DNA from: Acidimicrobiales bacterium
Lineage (GTDB): Bacteria > Actinomycetota > Acidimicrobiia > Acidimicrobiales > Aldehydirespiratoraceae
Length of the DNA stretch: 64,000 nucleotides
Reading direction: 5' to 3'
Assembly (NCBI GenBank): GCA_029246685.1
Contig: JAQWMR010000015.1
Span: 1-64,000, forward strand
Positions 41,796 to 50,261 of the stretch are shown in pieces. Each line of letters starts with the position of its first letter. The first letter of the stretch is position 1. The notes beneath the pieces were generated by a model. That model saw nothing but the letters and a program-made list of their open reading frames with translations. It did not search any database and was not told the origin of the DNA. The position numbers and the translations under genes are program-made.

Positions 41796-41929
41796 TCTGG
41801 GTGTTGGTCTTCGCGATCGGATGCGCCGCGACCGCGCTGTACGGAGCGCTCACGGGGGCGTGGCTCTTCGTCGTGCTCGAAGTGATCTGGGCCGGCGTCG
41901 CGCTTCGGCGGTTCACCGGCCGGATGTGA
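41796..41929 (+). pseudogene. 5'-truncated small membrane protein
   Basis: About 44 codons (VWVLVFAIGCAATALYGALT to the stop after ALRRFTGRM) encode two hydrophobic helices with a basic end, as in the C-terminus of a small membrane protein. The frame continues upstream only as antisense of the P450 fragment, with no plausible start. Both fragments lack their 5' ends and meet at about 41795. A short intact membrane peptide started at an internal GTG near 41800 cannot be excluded. Confidence 0.4.
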
Positions 41930-41961
41930 TGCGGCGCGTCACCGTTCCGTAGGCTCGCCGG

Positions 41962-42732
41962 ATGATCGAGGTCACGAACGACGGACGAGTCCGCACCATC
42001 ACGCTGCGGCGCCCGGAAGCCAAGAACGCGATGAACATCGCCATGTGGGATGCGGCGGCCAACGCCCTTCTCGAAGCGCAGGACGACTCGGGCGTCGCAG
42101 TGGTCGTGTTCACCGGTTCCGGCGACTCCTTCTCGGCCGGGCAGGACGTCATCGAGATGGGTCGTATGGCGATGGGCGAGAAGATCGAGGCGGCGTATGG
42201 GTTCGCCGGCCTGACCCGCATCCTGATCGATTTCCCGAAGCCGCTGGTCCTCGCCGTCAACGGCATGGGGCTCGGCTTCGGCGCGACGATTCTCGGCGTC
42301 GCCGACCTCGTGTTCATGTCGACGACGGCGCGGCTGAAGTGCCCGTTCACGACGCTCGGCGTGGCGCCGGAGCTCGCGAGCTCCGTCACGTTCCCGACCC
42401 TGATCGGCCGCCAGAACGCCACCTGGGCGCTGATGAGCGCCGAGTGGCTGAGCGCGGAGCAATGCCACGAGATGGGGCTCGCCTACCGCGTGTGCGAACC
42501 AGGCGATCTGATGAACGTCACAATGGAACACGCCCGCCTGCTCGCCTCCCGCCCGATCAGCTCACTCATGGCGACGAAGCGGACGATCGTGGAGCCGATG
42601 CGGGCCGCGATGCACGACGCACACGAGCGCGAGAACAGCGAGTTCGCGGTGCTCATGGGCGCGCCGGCCAACATCGAAGCGATGACGGCATTCGCCGAGA
42701 AGCGCGAACCCGACTTCGACGGCATCGACTGA
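41962..42732 (+). CDS. Enoyl-CoA hydratase/isomerase family protein
   Basis: A 256-residue crotonase-fold protein. The oxyanion-hole segments are FSAGQDVIEMGR and VNGMGLGFGATILG, and a Glu sits in FTTLGVAPELASS at the hydratase/isomerase position. It starts 32 nt after the remnant and is followed by a thiolase 41 nt downstream, so the two likely form a short beta-oxidation unit. Chain-length specificity unknown. Confidence 0.88.
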   Translation: MIEVTNDGRVRTITLRRPEAKNAMNIAMWDAAANALLEAQDDSGVAVVVFTGSGDSFSAGQDVIEMGRMAMGEKIEAAYGFAGLTRILIDFPKPLVLAVNGMGLGFGATILGVADLVFMSTTARLKCPFTTLGVAPELASSVTFPTLIGRQNATWALMSAEWLSAEQCHEMGLAYRVCEPGDLMNVTMEHARLLASRPISSLMATKRTIVEPMRAAMHDAHERENSEFAVLMGAPANIEAMTAFAEKREPDFDGID

Positions 42733-42773
42733 CCTGAAGGTACTCTCGCCCCAGCTCTGAAGGGACCACAACC

Positions 42774-43994
42774 ATGCCGGACGCCTACATCATCGACGCC
42801 TGCCGCACCCCACGAGGGATCGGCAAGCAGGGCAGGGGGGCGCTCGCCCATCTGCACCCGCAGCACCTCGGCCGGACCGTCCTCGAAGCGCTGCGCGATC
42901 GCAACGGCTTCGATACCGCTGACGTGGACGACGTCGTGTGGGGCACCTCGTCACAGGTCAGCGAACAGTCTGGCGACCTCGGTCGAATGGCTGCCCTCGA
43001 TGCCGGCTACGCCGTCACCGCGTCGGGCGTCACCCTCGACCGTTTCTGTGGCTCGGGCATCACCGCTACCAACTTCGCCGCGAACGCGGTGATGGCCGGC
43101 ATGGAGGACCTCGTGGTCGCCGGAGGCACCGAGATGATGTCGCTGCCCAAGAAGGGGCTGCTCCCGATGGGCGCGAACAACGCCCACCTCCAGGAGATCC
43201 ACCCGCAGTCACACCAGGGCGTATGCGCGGACGCGATCGCCACCCTCGAAGGCATTCCCCGTGAGGCACTCGACGCACTTGCCGCGGAGACACAACGACG
43301 GGCCGACGTCGCAATCAAAGAGGGACGCTTCGACAAGAGCCTGGTGCCCGTCCTCAACCTCGACGGCACCGTCGCCCTCGATCACGAGGAGTTCCCGCGG
43401 CCCCAGACGACGGTCGAGACGCTTACTCAACTCTCGCCGAGCTTCCCAGCCGTCGCGGACTATCGCCACGAGGACAACCCCACGTTCCGCGAGCTGATCA
43501 ACCAGAAGTACCCGGACCTCGACATCCAGCACGTGCACCACGCCGGCAACTCCTCCGGTGTCGTCGATGGCGCCGGCGCCATCCTGATGGCCGGCGAGGA
43601 CTACGCGAAGGCCCACGGCCTGACGCCGCGAGCTCGTGTCGTCGCCACTGCGAACATGGGCGACGACCCGACGCTCATGCTCAACGCACCGGTGCCGGCC
43701 GCTCGCAAGGTTCTGGCCCGGGCCGGAATGACGCTGGACGACATCGACATCTTCGAGATCAACGAGGCGTTCGCCGTGGTCTCCGAGAAGTTCCAGCGCG
43801 ACCTCGATCTCGACCGCGACAAGGTGAACGTGAACGGCGGCGCGATGGCGCTCGGCCACCCCATCGGCGCGACCGGCGCGATCCTCATCGGCACCGTGCT
43901 CGACGAGCTGGAAAGAACCGACCAGCAGGTCGGCCTCATCACGATGTGCGCCGGCGGCGGCATGGCCCCCGCCATCATCATCGAACGGGTCTGA
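42774..43994 (+). CDS. Acetyl-CoA acyltransferase (thiolase)
   Basis: A 406-residue degradative thiolase. The nucleophilic Cys92 is in TLDRFCGSGIT. NEAFAVVSEKFQ and GGAMALGHPIGATGA (catalytic His) lie near residue 360, and MCAGGGMAPAIIIE (second Cys) near 394. It cleaves 3-ketoacyl-CoA with CoA. With the preceding crotonase it supplies two beta-oxidation steps. Confidence 0.92.
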   Translation: MPDAYIIDACRTPRGIGKQGRGALAHLHPQHLGRTVLEALRDRNGFDTADVDDVVWGTSSQVSEQSGDLGRMAALDAGYAVTASGVTLDRFCGSGITATNFAANAVMAGMEDLVVAGGTEMMSLPKKGLLPMGANNAHLQEIHPQSHQGVCADAIATLEGIPREALDALAAETQRRADVAIKEGRFDKSLVPVLNLDGTVALDHEEFPRPQTTVETLTQLSPSFPAVADYRHEDNPTFRELINQKYPDLDIQHVHHAGNSSGVVDGAGAILMAGEDYAKAHGLTPRARVVATANMGDDPTLMLNAPVPAARKVLARAGMTLDDIDIFEINEAFAVVSEKFQRDLDLDRDKVNVNGGAMALGHPIGATGAILIGTVLDELERTDQQVGLITMCAGGGMAPAIIIERV

Positions 43995-44006
43995 GTCGGT
44001 CGCCGC

Positions 44007-45028
44007 TTGCGCCGCGTTGCCCTTCTCCTCACGCTCGCTTTCGTTCTCGCGAGCTGCAAGATCGTCACAACGGCCGGCGGTGGAGCGTCTGCCCCCGCCG
44101 ACGGCTTGGACGCGACCGCCATATCGATCCCAGGAGCGCCCGCCATCGGTGCCCTGATCGGCGTGAACGTTGCCCTGCATCCCGCCGGCGGAATCGTGTT
44201 CTCGAGCGATGGACGCGTGGTTCGCATCGTGGGCGGCGTCGTCGAGGTCATCTACGACGGGCGCGACGCCGGGGCACCGGTGAGCGGCGTGTTCGCCCGC
44301 CCCGCGGTCAACCGGATGGCACGGTCGTCGTTCCGGTGACGGTCGGCATCGGCGACACCTCTGTCCTCTTCATCCCTCCGACCGGGCCGCCGACCGTCAC
44401 GGTGATCGAGGCAACCTCAGGATTCAGCTCCTTCGCGACGACCTCTGCGACCGACGCGCTGACGGGCGATGTCTACGTCGGGCTCGCCGCCGATGCCGCC
44501 CCCTTCGGCATGACGCTCCTCCTTCGAGTCGACGGCACCTCCCTTGTCGCTCTCCCCGGCGCACCGGCCTATCCGATGGGGACGATCCTCTTCGCCACGG
44601 AGGCGGTGGGTTTCGACGTGTACGGCGGGGTCGTGTACCCGATCGACGTCTTCACGGACACGATCAGCACCTGGGACAGCTTCGGCGCCACGACCGCCGT
44701 CGCGGGCAACGGCATCGAAGGATTCGCCGGCGATGGCGGATCCGCGCTGAGCGCGTCGTTCGCGAACCCGCGAGGGATCGATGTAACGGGGACGGGCATC
44801 TACATCGCCGACTCCGACAACCACCGAGTACGACGCGTGAATGCTGCGGGCGTCGTCAGCACCATCGCCGGTACCGGAACGAGCGGGCTGTCGAGCAATG
44901 GCGGCGAGGCGACCGATGCCGAACTCAGCGACCCCTCGGAGGTCGCGGTCGACGTCTTCGGCTTCGTCTGGATCTCGGATGATGACAACGACCGGATCCG
45001 GCTCATCGCCGGCGAGGTCGAGGACTGA
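44007..45028 (+). pseudogene. NHL-repeat lipoprotein, frameshifted
   Basis: TTG 44007 begins a signal peptide with a lipobox (FVLASC). The frame reads to TGA at 44337-44339 after GVFARPAVNRM. The protein clearly continues one frame over from DGTVVVPVTVGIGDTSVLF through a beta-propeller with NHL repeats (GNGIEGFAGDGGSALSASFA, NPRGIDVTGTGIYIADSDNH, RVRRVNAAGVVSTIAGTGTS) to the stop at 45028. One base missing near 44305-44320 accounts for it; the repaired length is about 340 codons. NHL lipoproteins act in cell-surface protein or carbohydrate interactions. Confidence 0.78.
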
Positions 45029-45059
45029 GCCGCCGGCCCGAGCAGCTACGGTCGCCGCA

Positions 45060-46802
45060 ATGGACGAGACTCGTGCGAGCCGGTTCAGCGACGACGTGGA
45101 CCCCGCTCTTCCGTGGCCGGAGTACCCCCGCCCGCAGCTTCGGCGGGCCGATTGGACCAACCTGAACGGCGCCTGGGATCTGGCGATTGCGGCCATCGGC
45201 GACGGGCAGCCGGCCAGCTACGACCAGACTGTGCTCGTCCCATATCCGATCGGATCGACCCTCAGCGGCATCGACCACACCCTGCTCCCGAGCGAGACGG
45301 CGTGGATGCGGCGGTCGTTCGATCTCGATCCGGCCGCGGTCAATGGGCGCGTGCGGCTGCGCTTCGGAGGCGTCGATTGGGACTGCACGGTGTGGTGCAA
45401 CGGCGTCGAAGTCGGCCGCCACCGAGGCGCCCACGATCCCTGGCACGTCGACATCACCGAGGCCCTGAGTGACGGCGGCAACCAGGAGATCGTGCTCGCG
45501 ATCGTGGATCCGTCGGACGAGGGCCCGCAACCGCTCGGCAAGCAATCCCTCGAGCCGGGGTTCATCTGGTATCCGGCCTGTGCCGGCGTGTGGCAGACGG
45601 TCTGGCTCGAGGAGGTCCCGGCCAGCTGCATCGAGTCGGTCTCCGTCACGACAGATCTGGCGCGGAGCGAGGCAACGGTGACGATCGCCGTGTCCGGCGC
45701 CGCCACAACAGTCCACCTCCAAGCCGGCGTCGAGGACGCAGCCATCGCCATCGGCGAGGGTGCCGTAACCGACGGACTGGCTGTCATCACGCTCGCGTTG
45801 CCGATGCTCCGCTTGTGGTCTCCGACCGACCCGTTCCTCTACGACCTCCATGTCACTGCCGGCGAGGACGTCGTCGACAGCTATTTCGGAGCCCGCGAAG
45901 TGGGCGTCGCCATCGGCACCGATGGGATTCGACGCCTCACGCTCAACGGCGAGCCGATCTTCCACCTCGGGCTCCTCGATCAGGGGTGGTGGCCCGATGG
46001 GCTCTACACCGCGCCGACCGACGAGGCCCTGGCGTTCGACATCGCGGCGCAGAAGGCGATGGGCCTCAACACGATCCGCAAGCACGTGAAGGTCGAACCG
46101 GCTCGGTGGTACTGGCACGCGGACCGGCTCGGCATGCTCGTCTGGCAGGACATGCCGTCGACCCGGGTCGACCGCATCGCCATGGGTGCCGTCATCGCCG
46201 AGGGACGCGAGCTCGATGGCGCGGACTGGTCGCTGATCGCTCCTGCCAACGACCCGGACGGCTTCCGGGTCGAGCTCGACGCGATGCTCGACGCGCTGCT
46301 CCCCCATCCGTCGATCGTCATGTGGGTCCCCTTCAACGAAGGATGGGGACAGCACGAGACCGCCGCCACGATCGCCCATGTCGCAGCGAAGGACCCGAGC
46401 CGGCTCGTGAACGGCCCGAGCGGTTGGGTGGACGGTGGCGAGGGCGATATCCGTGACCACCACGTCTACGGCAGCGAGAGCGACTTCCCCGGCGTCGATC
46501 CGACGCGCGCAGTCGTCTACGGCGAGTACGGCGGATACACCCTGAGTGTCGAGGGCCATCGCATCGATACTGCGGACTTCGGCTACGGCGCCGCCGCAGA
46601 TGCAGACGAGCTCGCGGCGCGCTACGTCACCCTGACGGAAACACTGATCGACCTCAAGGGCGAGGGGCTCGCTGGGGCGATCTATACCCAGACGACGGAC
46701 GTCGAGGGCGAGATCAACGGCCTGCTCACCTACGACCGCGCCGTCCAGAAGATCCCCAACGACATCCTCGAGCCGCTGCACCGCCGCCTCATCGAGGACT
46801 GA
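45060..46802 (+). CDS. Glycoside hydrolase family 2 protein
   Basis: A 580-residue GH2-type beta-glycosidase: an N-terminal sugar-binding jelly roll (residues 30-190, with WMRRSFDLDP and CNGVEVGRHRGAHDPW), an Ig-like sandwich (200-300) and a TIM barrel. The acid/base Glu is about 426 in FNEGWGQHE and the nucleophile Glu about 488 in YGEYGGY. No signal peptide, so cytosolic or released otherwise. The exact sugar is unresolved. ATG 45060 is chosen; the longer open frame upstream is out-of-phase reading of the NHL gene. Confidence 0.88.
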   Translation: MDETRASRFSDDVDPALPWPEYPRPQLRRADWTNLNGAWDLAIAAIGDGQPASYDQTVLVPYPIGSTLSGIDHTLLPSETAWMRRSFDLDPAAVNGRVRLRFGGVDWDCTVWCNGVEVGRHRGAHDPWHVDITEALSDGGNQEIVLAIVDPSDEGPQPLGKQSLEPGFIWYPACAGVWQTVWLEEVPASCIESVSVTTDLARSEATVTIAVSGAATTVHLQAGVEDAAIAIGEGAVTDGLAVITLALPMLRLWSPTDPFLYDLHVTAGEDVVDSYFGAREVGVAIGTDGIRRLTLNGEPIFHLGLLDQGWWPDGLYTAPTDEALAFDIAAQKAMGLNTIRKHVKVEPARWYWHADRLGMLVWQDMPSTRVDRIAMGAVIAEGRELDGADWSLIAPANDPDGFRVELDAMLDALLPHPSIVMWVPFNEGWGQHETAATIAHVAAKDPSRLVNGPSGWVDGGEGDIRDHHVYGSESDFPGVDPTRAVVYGEYGGYTLSVEGHRIDTADFGYGAAADADELAARYVTLTETLIDLKGEGLAGAIYTQTTDVEGEINGLLTYDRAVQKIPNDILEPLHRRLIED

Positions 46803-46814
46803 CGCCTCCGCCGG

Positions 46815-47627
46815 TCAGACCGGAATCGAGACGTTGACGAGCGCCGTCGTACCGCCGCCGTCCGGCGTCAGCGCAAGGAGCGCACCGTTCGCGGCATCGT
46901 CGGCGCCGAAGTCCGCGGCGAGCAGCGTGTCGGGCTCACCGTTCGCTGCGTACGCATCCTCGGTGAACACTTCGGCGGTGTAGGCATCGTCGAAGTACAC
47001 CTGGCCGGTCAGTACGAGCGCATCGTCGACCCGGACCCGGAGATGGATGTGGACGGCGCGCCCCGGATACCAGCCTGGGTAGATGGTTTGGAACTCGACG
47101 ATCCCGTTGTCGTCGGCCACCTGGGCCCCACGCATGAACGTGGTCCCCTGGCCTTCGTCCTTGCCGTTGCCGCCGTCCTCGTACGACGAGTAGTCGCCCG
47201 TCGCGTCGGTGTGCCAGATCTCCACCGTCGCGCCGGAAACCGGCCGGCAGTCCTGGTCGATGACGCGCAGGCCGACGCGCATGGCGTGACCGGGATACCC
47301 CTCGGTGACGTCGCGGCGGTAGAGCTGTTCGAGCGTCGGGAACGGGCCAGCGGCGGCGCGCGGGAAGAGAACGCAGGCCCCGAGCGCCTCGAAGTCCTCC
47401 GGAGCGAACGCAACGGGGTCAGCCGAAGGCGGGGCGTCGGCGGCATCGGTGACATCGGAGTCGGTGTCGGGCTCGGTGTCACCCGGCGGGGTCGTCGAGC
47501 TGGATGTTGCCGGCGGGGCGGCGTCAGTATCGTCGCCGCAGGCAAAGGCGACGACCGAGATACCCGTGGCCGAGCGAAACGTACGACGGCTGATCGAGGA
47601 CGTCGCGCGACGGTAGCCCGGGCTCAC
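46815..47627 (-). CDS. Tat-exported intradiol ring-cleavage dioxygenase-like protein
   Basis: A 270-residue extracytoplasmic protein. An SRRTFRSATG twin-arginine-like motif (13-19) precedes a hydrophobic stretch and a Thr/Asp-rich linker. The domain shows FPRAAAGPFPTLEQLYRRDV, VSGATVEIWHTDATGDYSSY and YPGWYPGRAVHIHLRVRV. The His-x-His and upstream Tyr are the expected Fe(III) ligands of intradiol dioxygenases. Exported members of this group are common and mostly unassigned. The hydrophobic stretch ends in AFAC, which could also be a lipobox. Overlaps the upstream isochorismatase-like stop by 4 nt. Confidence 0.8.
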   Translation of the reverse strand: MSPGYRRATSSISRRTFRSATGISVVAFACGDDTDAAPPATSSSTTPPGDTEPDTDSDVTDAADAPPSADPVAFAPEDFEALGACVLFPRAAAGPFPTLEQLYRRDVTEGYPGHAMRVGLRVIDQDCRPVSGATVEIWHTDATGDYSSYEDGGNGKDEGQGTTFMRGAQVADDNGIVEFQTIYPGWYPGRAVHIHLRVRVDDALVLTGQVYFDDAYTAEVFTEDAYAANGEPDTLLAADFGADDAANGALLALTPDGGGTTALVNVSIPV

Positions 47628-48286
47628 GACCAGATGGCCGCGACCTCGTCCACGGTGGTGATCGTGGCGATCACCGCGACTGAGTTGTCGATGACGGCCT
47701 GCGCGTAGTCCGCCGGCACTCCGCTGACCGCGTCGCGGGGGACGACCACCTGGTAGCCGAGGTCCAACGCGTTCAGGCAGAGCCCGATGATGCCGAGATT
47801 CAGCGAGGCGCCGACGGCCACCACGGTGGTGATTCCCATATTTCGGAGGATCTGGTCAAGCGACGTGGACATGAACGGGGTCATGCCGTGAATCCGCGCG
47901 ACGACTACGTCGCCGGGCTCCGGCCCGAGCTCCGAAACGATCGCCGCGCCCGGCGACCCGCTCTTAATCGCCATGACCCCGTCGCGTCGGTTGCGCTCGT
48001 TCATCGCAAAGATCGTGCAGTTCTCGGTGGCTCCGACGCCGTCGGCCCGCTGCTCGGCGGTGCAATGGACGACGCGTGCACCGGCCGCCCGGGCCGCCTT
48101 GCAGATGGTCGCGGCCGCTTCGACGGTGCCGTCCGCCTTCACCTGGTCGACGAGCGCGGGGAGCAGCGCCTCGTCGCCGACCACACCGTTTTGGAGCTCC
48201 ATCGTGAGCACCGCCGTGTGGGCGGGGTCGAGGATCGATTCGAGTCGAGCGAGCAGCTTCGCATTGCGATCGGAGGGGTCAGACAT
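47624..48286 (-). CDS. Isochorismatase-fold protein lacking the Cys-hydrolase triad
   Basis: A 220-residue protein with the isochorismatase/cysteine-hydrolase fold: TAVLTMELQNGVVGDEALL, ARAAGARVVHCTAEQR, ILRNMGITTVVAVGASLNLG and LNALDLGYQVVVPRDAV. The usual triad is Asp, Lys and Cys. Here the Asp position reads Glu (TMELQN), the Lys region reads VARIHGMTPF, and the nucleophile position reads Gly (SLNLGI). It probably belongs to an actinobacterial subfamily with another chemistry or none. Coupled by ATGA to the intradiol dioxygenase-like gene. Confidence 0.78.
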   Translation of the reverse strand: MSDPSDRNAKLLARLESILDPAHTAVLTMELQNGVVGDEALLPALVDQVKADGTVEAAATICKAARAAGARVVHCTAEQRADGVGATENCTIFAMNERNRRDGVMAIKSGSPGAAIVSELGPEPGDVVVARIHGMTPFMSTSLDQILRNMGITTVVAVGASLNLGIIGLCLNALDLGYQVVVPRDAVSGVPADYAQAVIDNSVAVIATITTVDEVAAIWS

Positions 48287-48319
48287 GGCGAGACCCTAGC
48301 TCCGCGTCACTGTCAGAAT

Positions 48320-48905
48320 TCACGCCACGGCTTCGGGCGGCGACGTCCCCGCGGGGACGTCGACCATCCCTTGCACGCGGCGGCAGTGGAGGGTCACCAT
48401 CGCGACGGCGAAGTTGAAGTCGTGGCGGTCTCTGCGCCATCGGCCTCCGTTGATTCGGGGCCCGTGAGTCGCGTGCGACTCGACATCGGTGGCGTCGCCA
48501 CTCAGCGGCGGCGTGGTCGGTTCGTCACCGTCAGGGTTGGTCCAGGTGACATGGTCGTCCTCGAGCGCGATCGTCCAGCCGCCTTCATGGATGAGCGTGT
48601 GGTGAAACCCGCACAGCGAGACGAGATTGTCGAGATTCGTGGGGCCGTGGTCGGTCCAGAACACGATGTGGTGGGCGTGGAGCCAGGTTGTCGCGCCGCA
48701 GCCGGGAAACCGGCATGCCCCGCCATCTCGACGGTGCAGGGCGCGGCGAAGTCGGCCGTTGACAGTGCGCGTCTCGTGGCCCTGGTCGCAGTTGTGGCCC
48801 TCGTCATCCCACGCCAACGCGGCTCTCGTGTCGCACGCCCACCGGCGAGCCGTCTCCGGGTCGATCCGCTCGCCACCCAAGGTGCAGATCCCGTCCAGCA
48901 TCCGA
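48320..48905 (-). pseudogene. DUF222/HNH endonuclease, 5'-truncated
   Basis: The frame from about 48905 down to the stop at 48320 encodes LDGICTLGGERIDPETARRW, then the HNH core CRFPGCGATTWLHAHHIVFW and NLVSLCGFHHTLIHEGGW, plus a typical C-terminal tail. The whole DUF222 N-terminal domain is missing: upstream of 48905 the frame is only antisense of the HTH fragment at 48903. HNH residues look intact, but no start is available. It is distinct in sequence from the HNH gene at 1-1110. Confidence 0.8.
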
Positions 48906-49214
48906 CGCCGACTGAAGGGGGACAAGATCCCCGGCGCAGTGCGCAACGCCGACCAGTCCTGGAGCATCCCTGTGGCCTCCCTCGTGGCCGAGGGCATCTG
49001 GACTGGCACGACCGCCGCCGACGACCAGGACGACACCCCGAGCGCACCGACGCCGGATCTCACCGCCGAGCTGGCCGCCATGCGACACCGGGCCGAGCTA
49101 GCCGAACAGGACGTCGCCCGCCTGGAGCAGACGGTGGACTTGATGACCACCGCAATGCGGATGCTGGAAGCCGGACCGCAGCGCCGCCGACGCTGGTTCC
49201 GATCAGCCGACTAA
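48903..49214 (+). pseudogene. Excisionase/MerR-like HTH protein, 5'-truncated
   Basis: About 103 codons from RRRLKGDKIPGAVRNADQSW to the stop at 49214. The opening matches the second half of a plasmid/phage-type winged helix-turn-helix of the family that reads RRRLxxGxIPGAxxxxxGxW, followed by SIPVASLVAEGIW. A coiled coil comes next (AELAAMRHRAELAEQDVARL, then EQTVDLMTTAMRML) and an Arg-rich end. The first recognition helices and the start codon are missing. It meets the HNH fragment back to back at about 48903-48905. Likely a relic of a mobile element regulator. Confidence 0.65.
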
Positions 49215-49353
49215 GCGAAGACACTCGCTTTCTTCTTGACATACGATCAGCGAAAGAAGCTTCAACTCGTGAGGCTGCGGACATGTGGACAACATTCGGC
49301 GCTTTGGCGTTGGCACGGCGGAACCATTGTCGATCCGGCCCACGACCTTCCTG

Positions 49354-49433
49354 AACACGGCGTGCGCGTCGGTTTCTCGGCGGACCCCGAAGGTCACCTG
49401 CTCGAGCTCGTGGAGTTGCTCGCCGCCGACTGA
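49354..49433 (+). pseudogene. Glyoxalase/VOC domain C-terminal fragment
   Basis: The last 26 codons before TGA 49433 read HGVRVGFSADPEGHLLELVE and a short end, the exact pattern of the final strand of vicinal-oxygen-chelate proteins (G-x-R-x-x-F-x-x-D-P-x-G-x-x-x-E-L, with the metal Glu). Upstream sequence is not VOC-like. It is a third truncated remnant between the HTH fragment and tRNA-Leu. Confidence 0.6.
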
Positions 49434-49461
49434 CGGTCGACAACGTACCCGTTCAGAGCGG

Positions 49462-49547
49462 TGCCCGGGGTGAGATTTGAACTCACACGCTCCCTGGGGA
49501 GCCGGGGGGTTTAAGCCCCCTGCGTCTGCCGATTCCGCCACCCGGGC
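49462..49547 (-). tRNA. tRNA-Leu (anticodon UAA)
   Basis: An 86-nt class II tRNA. The acceptor stem is GCCCGGG (5') with CCCGGGC. The anticodon stem GGGGG/CCCCC encloses the loop CTTAAAC, giving anticodon TAA. A long variable arm follows, and a GTTCAAATC T-loop. The CCA end is not fully encoded. Flanked by gene remnants on its 3' side, the usual place for integrative-element scars. Confidence 0.95.
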
Positions 49548-49603
49548 CTCGCAGTACGGTATCGGGCACCGACCCGTGAGGGCCCGAGAGAGGCAAACAC
49601 CCG

Positions 49604-50095
49604 ATGACGATCACGCGAGTCAGCTTGGTGGGGTTCACCCTGACCGGGGACGAGAAGCAGGCGCTGGCCGCGGATCTCATCGCCCGGTTCTCGGAGGTCG
49701 AGGTCGGCAACACCGATCCAGCCGCCCATGTTGGGTTCCTCGTCCAGTTCGAATCTCTGGCCGCTGACGACGCCTATGTCGGACCGGCGCCCATGGTCGA
49801 TTCCGGCGACGGCTCACGGGCGGTCGTCGTGACCACGCAGGTCATGGCCGGTCCATGGAACGACGAGATGAAGACGGACGTCTTCGCCTACCTCCAACGC
49901 GAGATCCGCCGCCACTGCGACATGCCCGAGACAGGTTCCGGCGGTGATCTGTGGATGACGATCACCGAGACTCCGGAGGGGGCCTGGGGGTACGGCGGCC
50001 AACCCGTGTCGATCGACGCGCTGGCGCCGCTCTTCCCCGCAGACCGCCAGGCTCGGATCGCTGCCTACCTCGCCGAGCGGTCAGCGGCTGACTGA
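49604..50095 (+). CDS. Hypothetical protein, possibly tautomerase-fold
   Basis: A 163-residue protein. The first 50 residues (TITRVSLVGFTLTGDEKQAL, LIARFSEVEVGN, GFLVQFE) follow the strand-helix-strand pattern of 4-oxalocrotonate tautomerase-like proteins, but the catalytic Pro after Met is absent (Thr here). The remainder contains DLWMTITETPEGAWGYGGQP. It starts 57 nt after the tRNA, in the opposite direction. Function unassigned. Confidence 0.6.
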   Translation: MTITRVSLVGFTLTGDEKQALAADLIARFSEVEVGNTDPAAHVGFLVQFESLAADDAYVGPAPMVDSGDGSRAVVVTTQVMAGPWNDEMKTDVFAYLQREIRRHCDMPETGSGGDLWMTITETPEGAWGYGGQPVSIDALAPLFPADRQARIAAYLAERSAAD

Positions 50096-50142
50096 GAGCC
50101 CGTTTCCGGCACGCGGGACTGGTGTCACAGTGCCGGCGGGGA

Positions 50143-50182
50143 GGGGGTCCCTGTGGGGTTCGGGACCTCCGGCCCTAGGGCC
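50143..50182 (+). promoter_or_regulatory. Structured leader before the protease gene
   Basis: A 9-bp stem (GGGGGTCCC, 50143-50151, with GGGACCTCC, 50162-50170, one G-U pair) with a 10-nt loop is followed at once by the palindrome GGCCCTAGGGCC (50171-50182). Both lie in the 166-nt gap before the SLH-tailed protease. A terminator for the upstream gene or a 5'-UTR regulatory structure are both possible; no known riboswitch class was recognised. Confidence 0.4.
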
Positions 50183-50261
50183 CGCGGAACCTGGCCTCAA
50201 TCGGTGATCCAGGAGATTCTGTCGCGTCAGGGACGGTGAGAGAGCCTCCGTAGCCGAGGTT

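Noticed and set aside
44337..44339. TGA in the NHL lipoprotein as a third selenocysteine codon
   Set aside because: The protein does not continue in the same frame after the TGA; homology continues in another frame and the site is not redox-type.
44841..45059. N-terminal extension of the GH2 protein
   Set aside because: These codons lie within the NHL gene in another frame and lack a signal peptide or domain; ATG 45060 starts the GH2 homology.
48906..49150. N-terminal part of the minus-strand frame leading into the HNH fragment
   Set aside because: It is antisense to the coiled coil of the HTH fragment and has no DUF222 resemblance.
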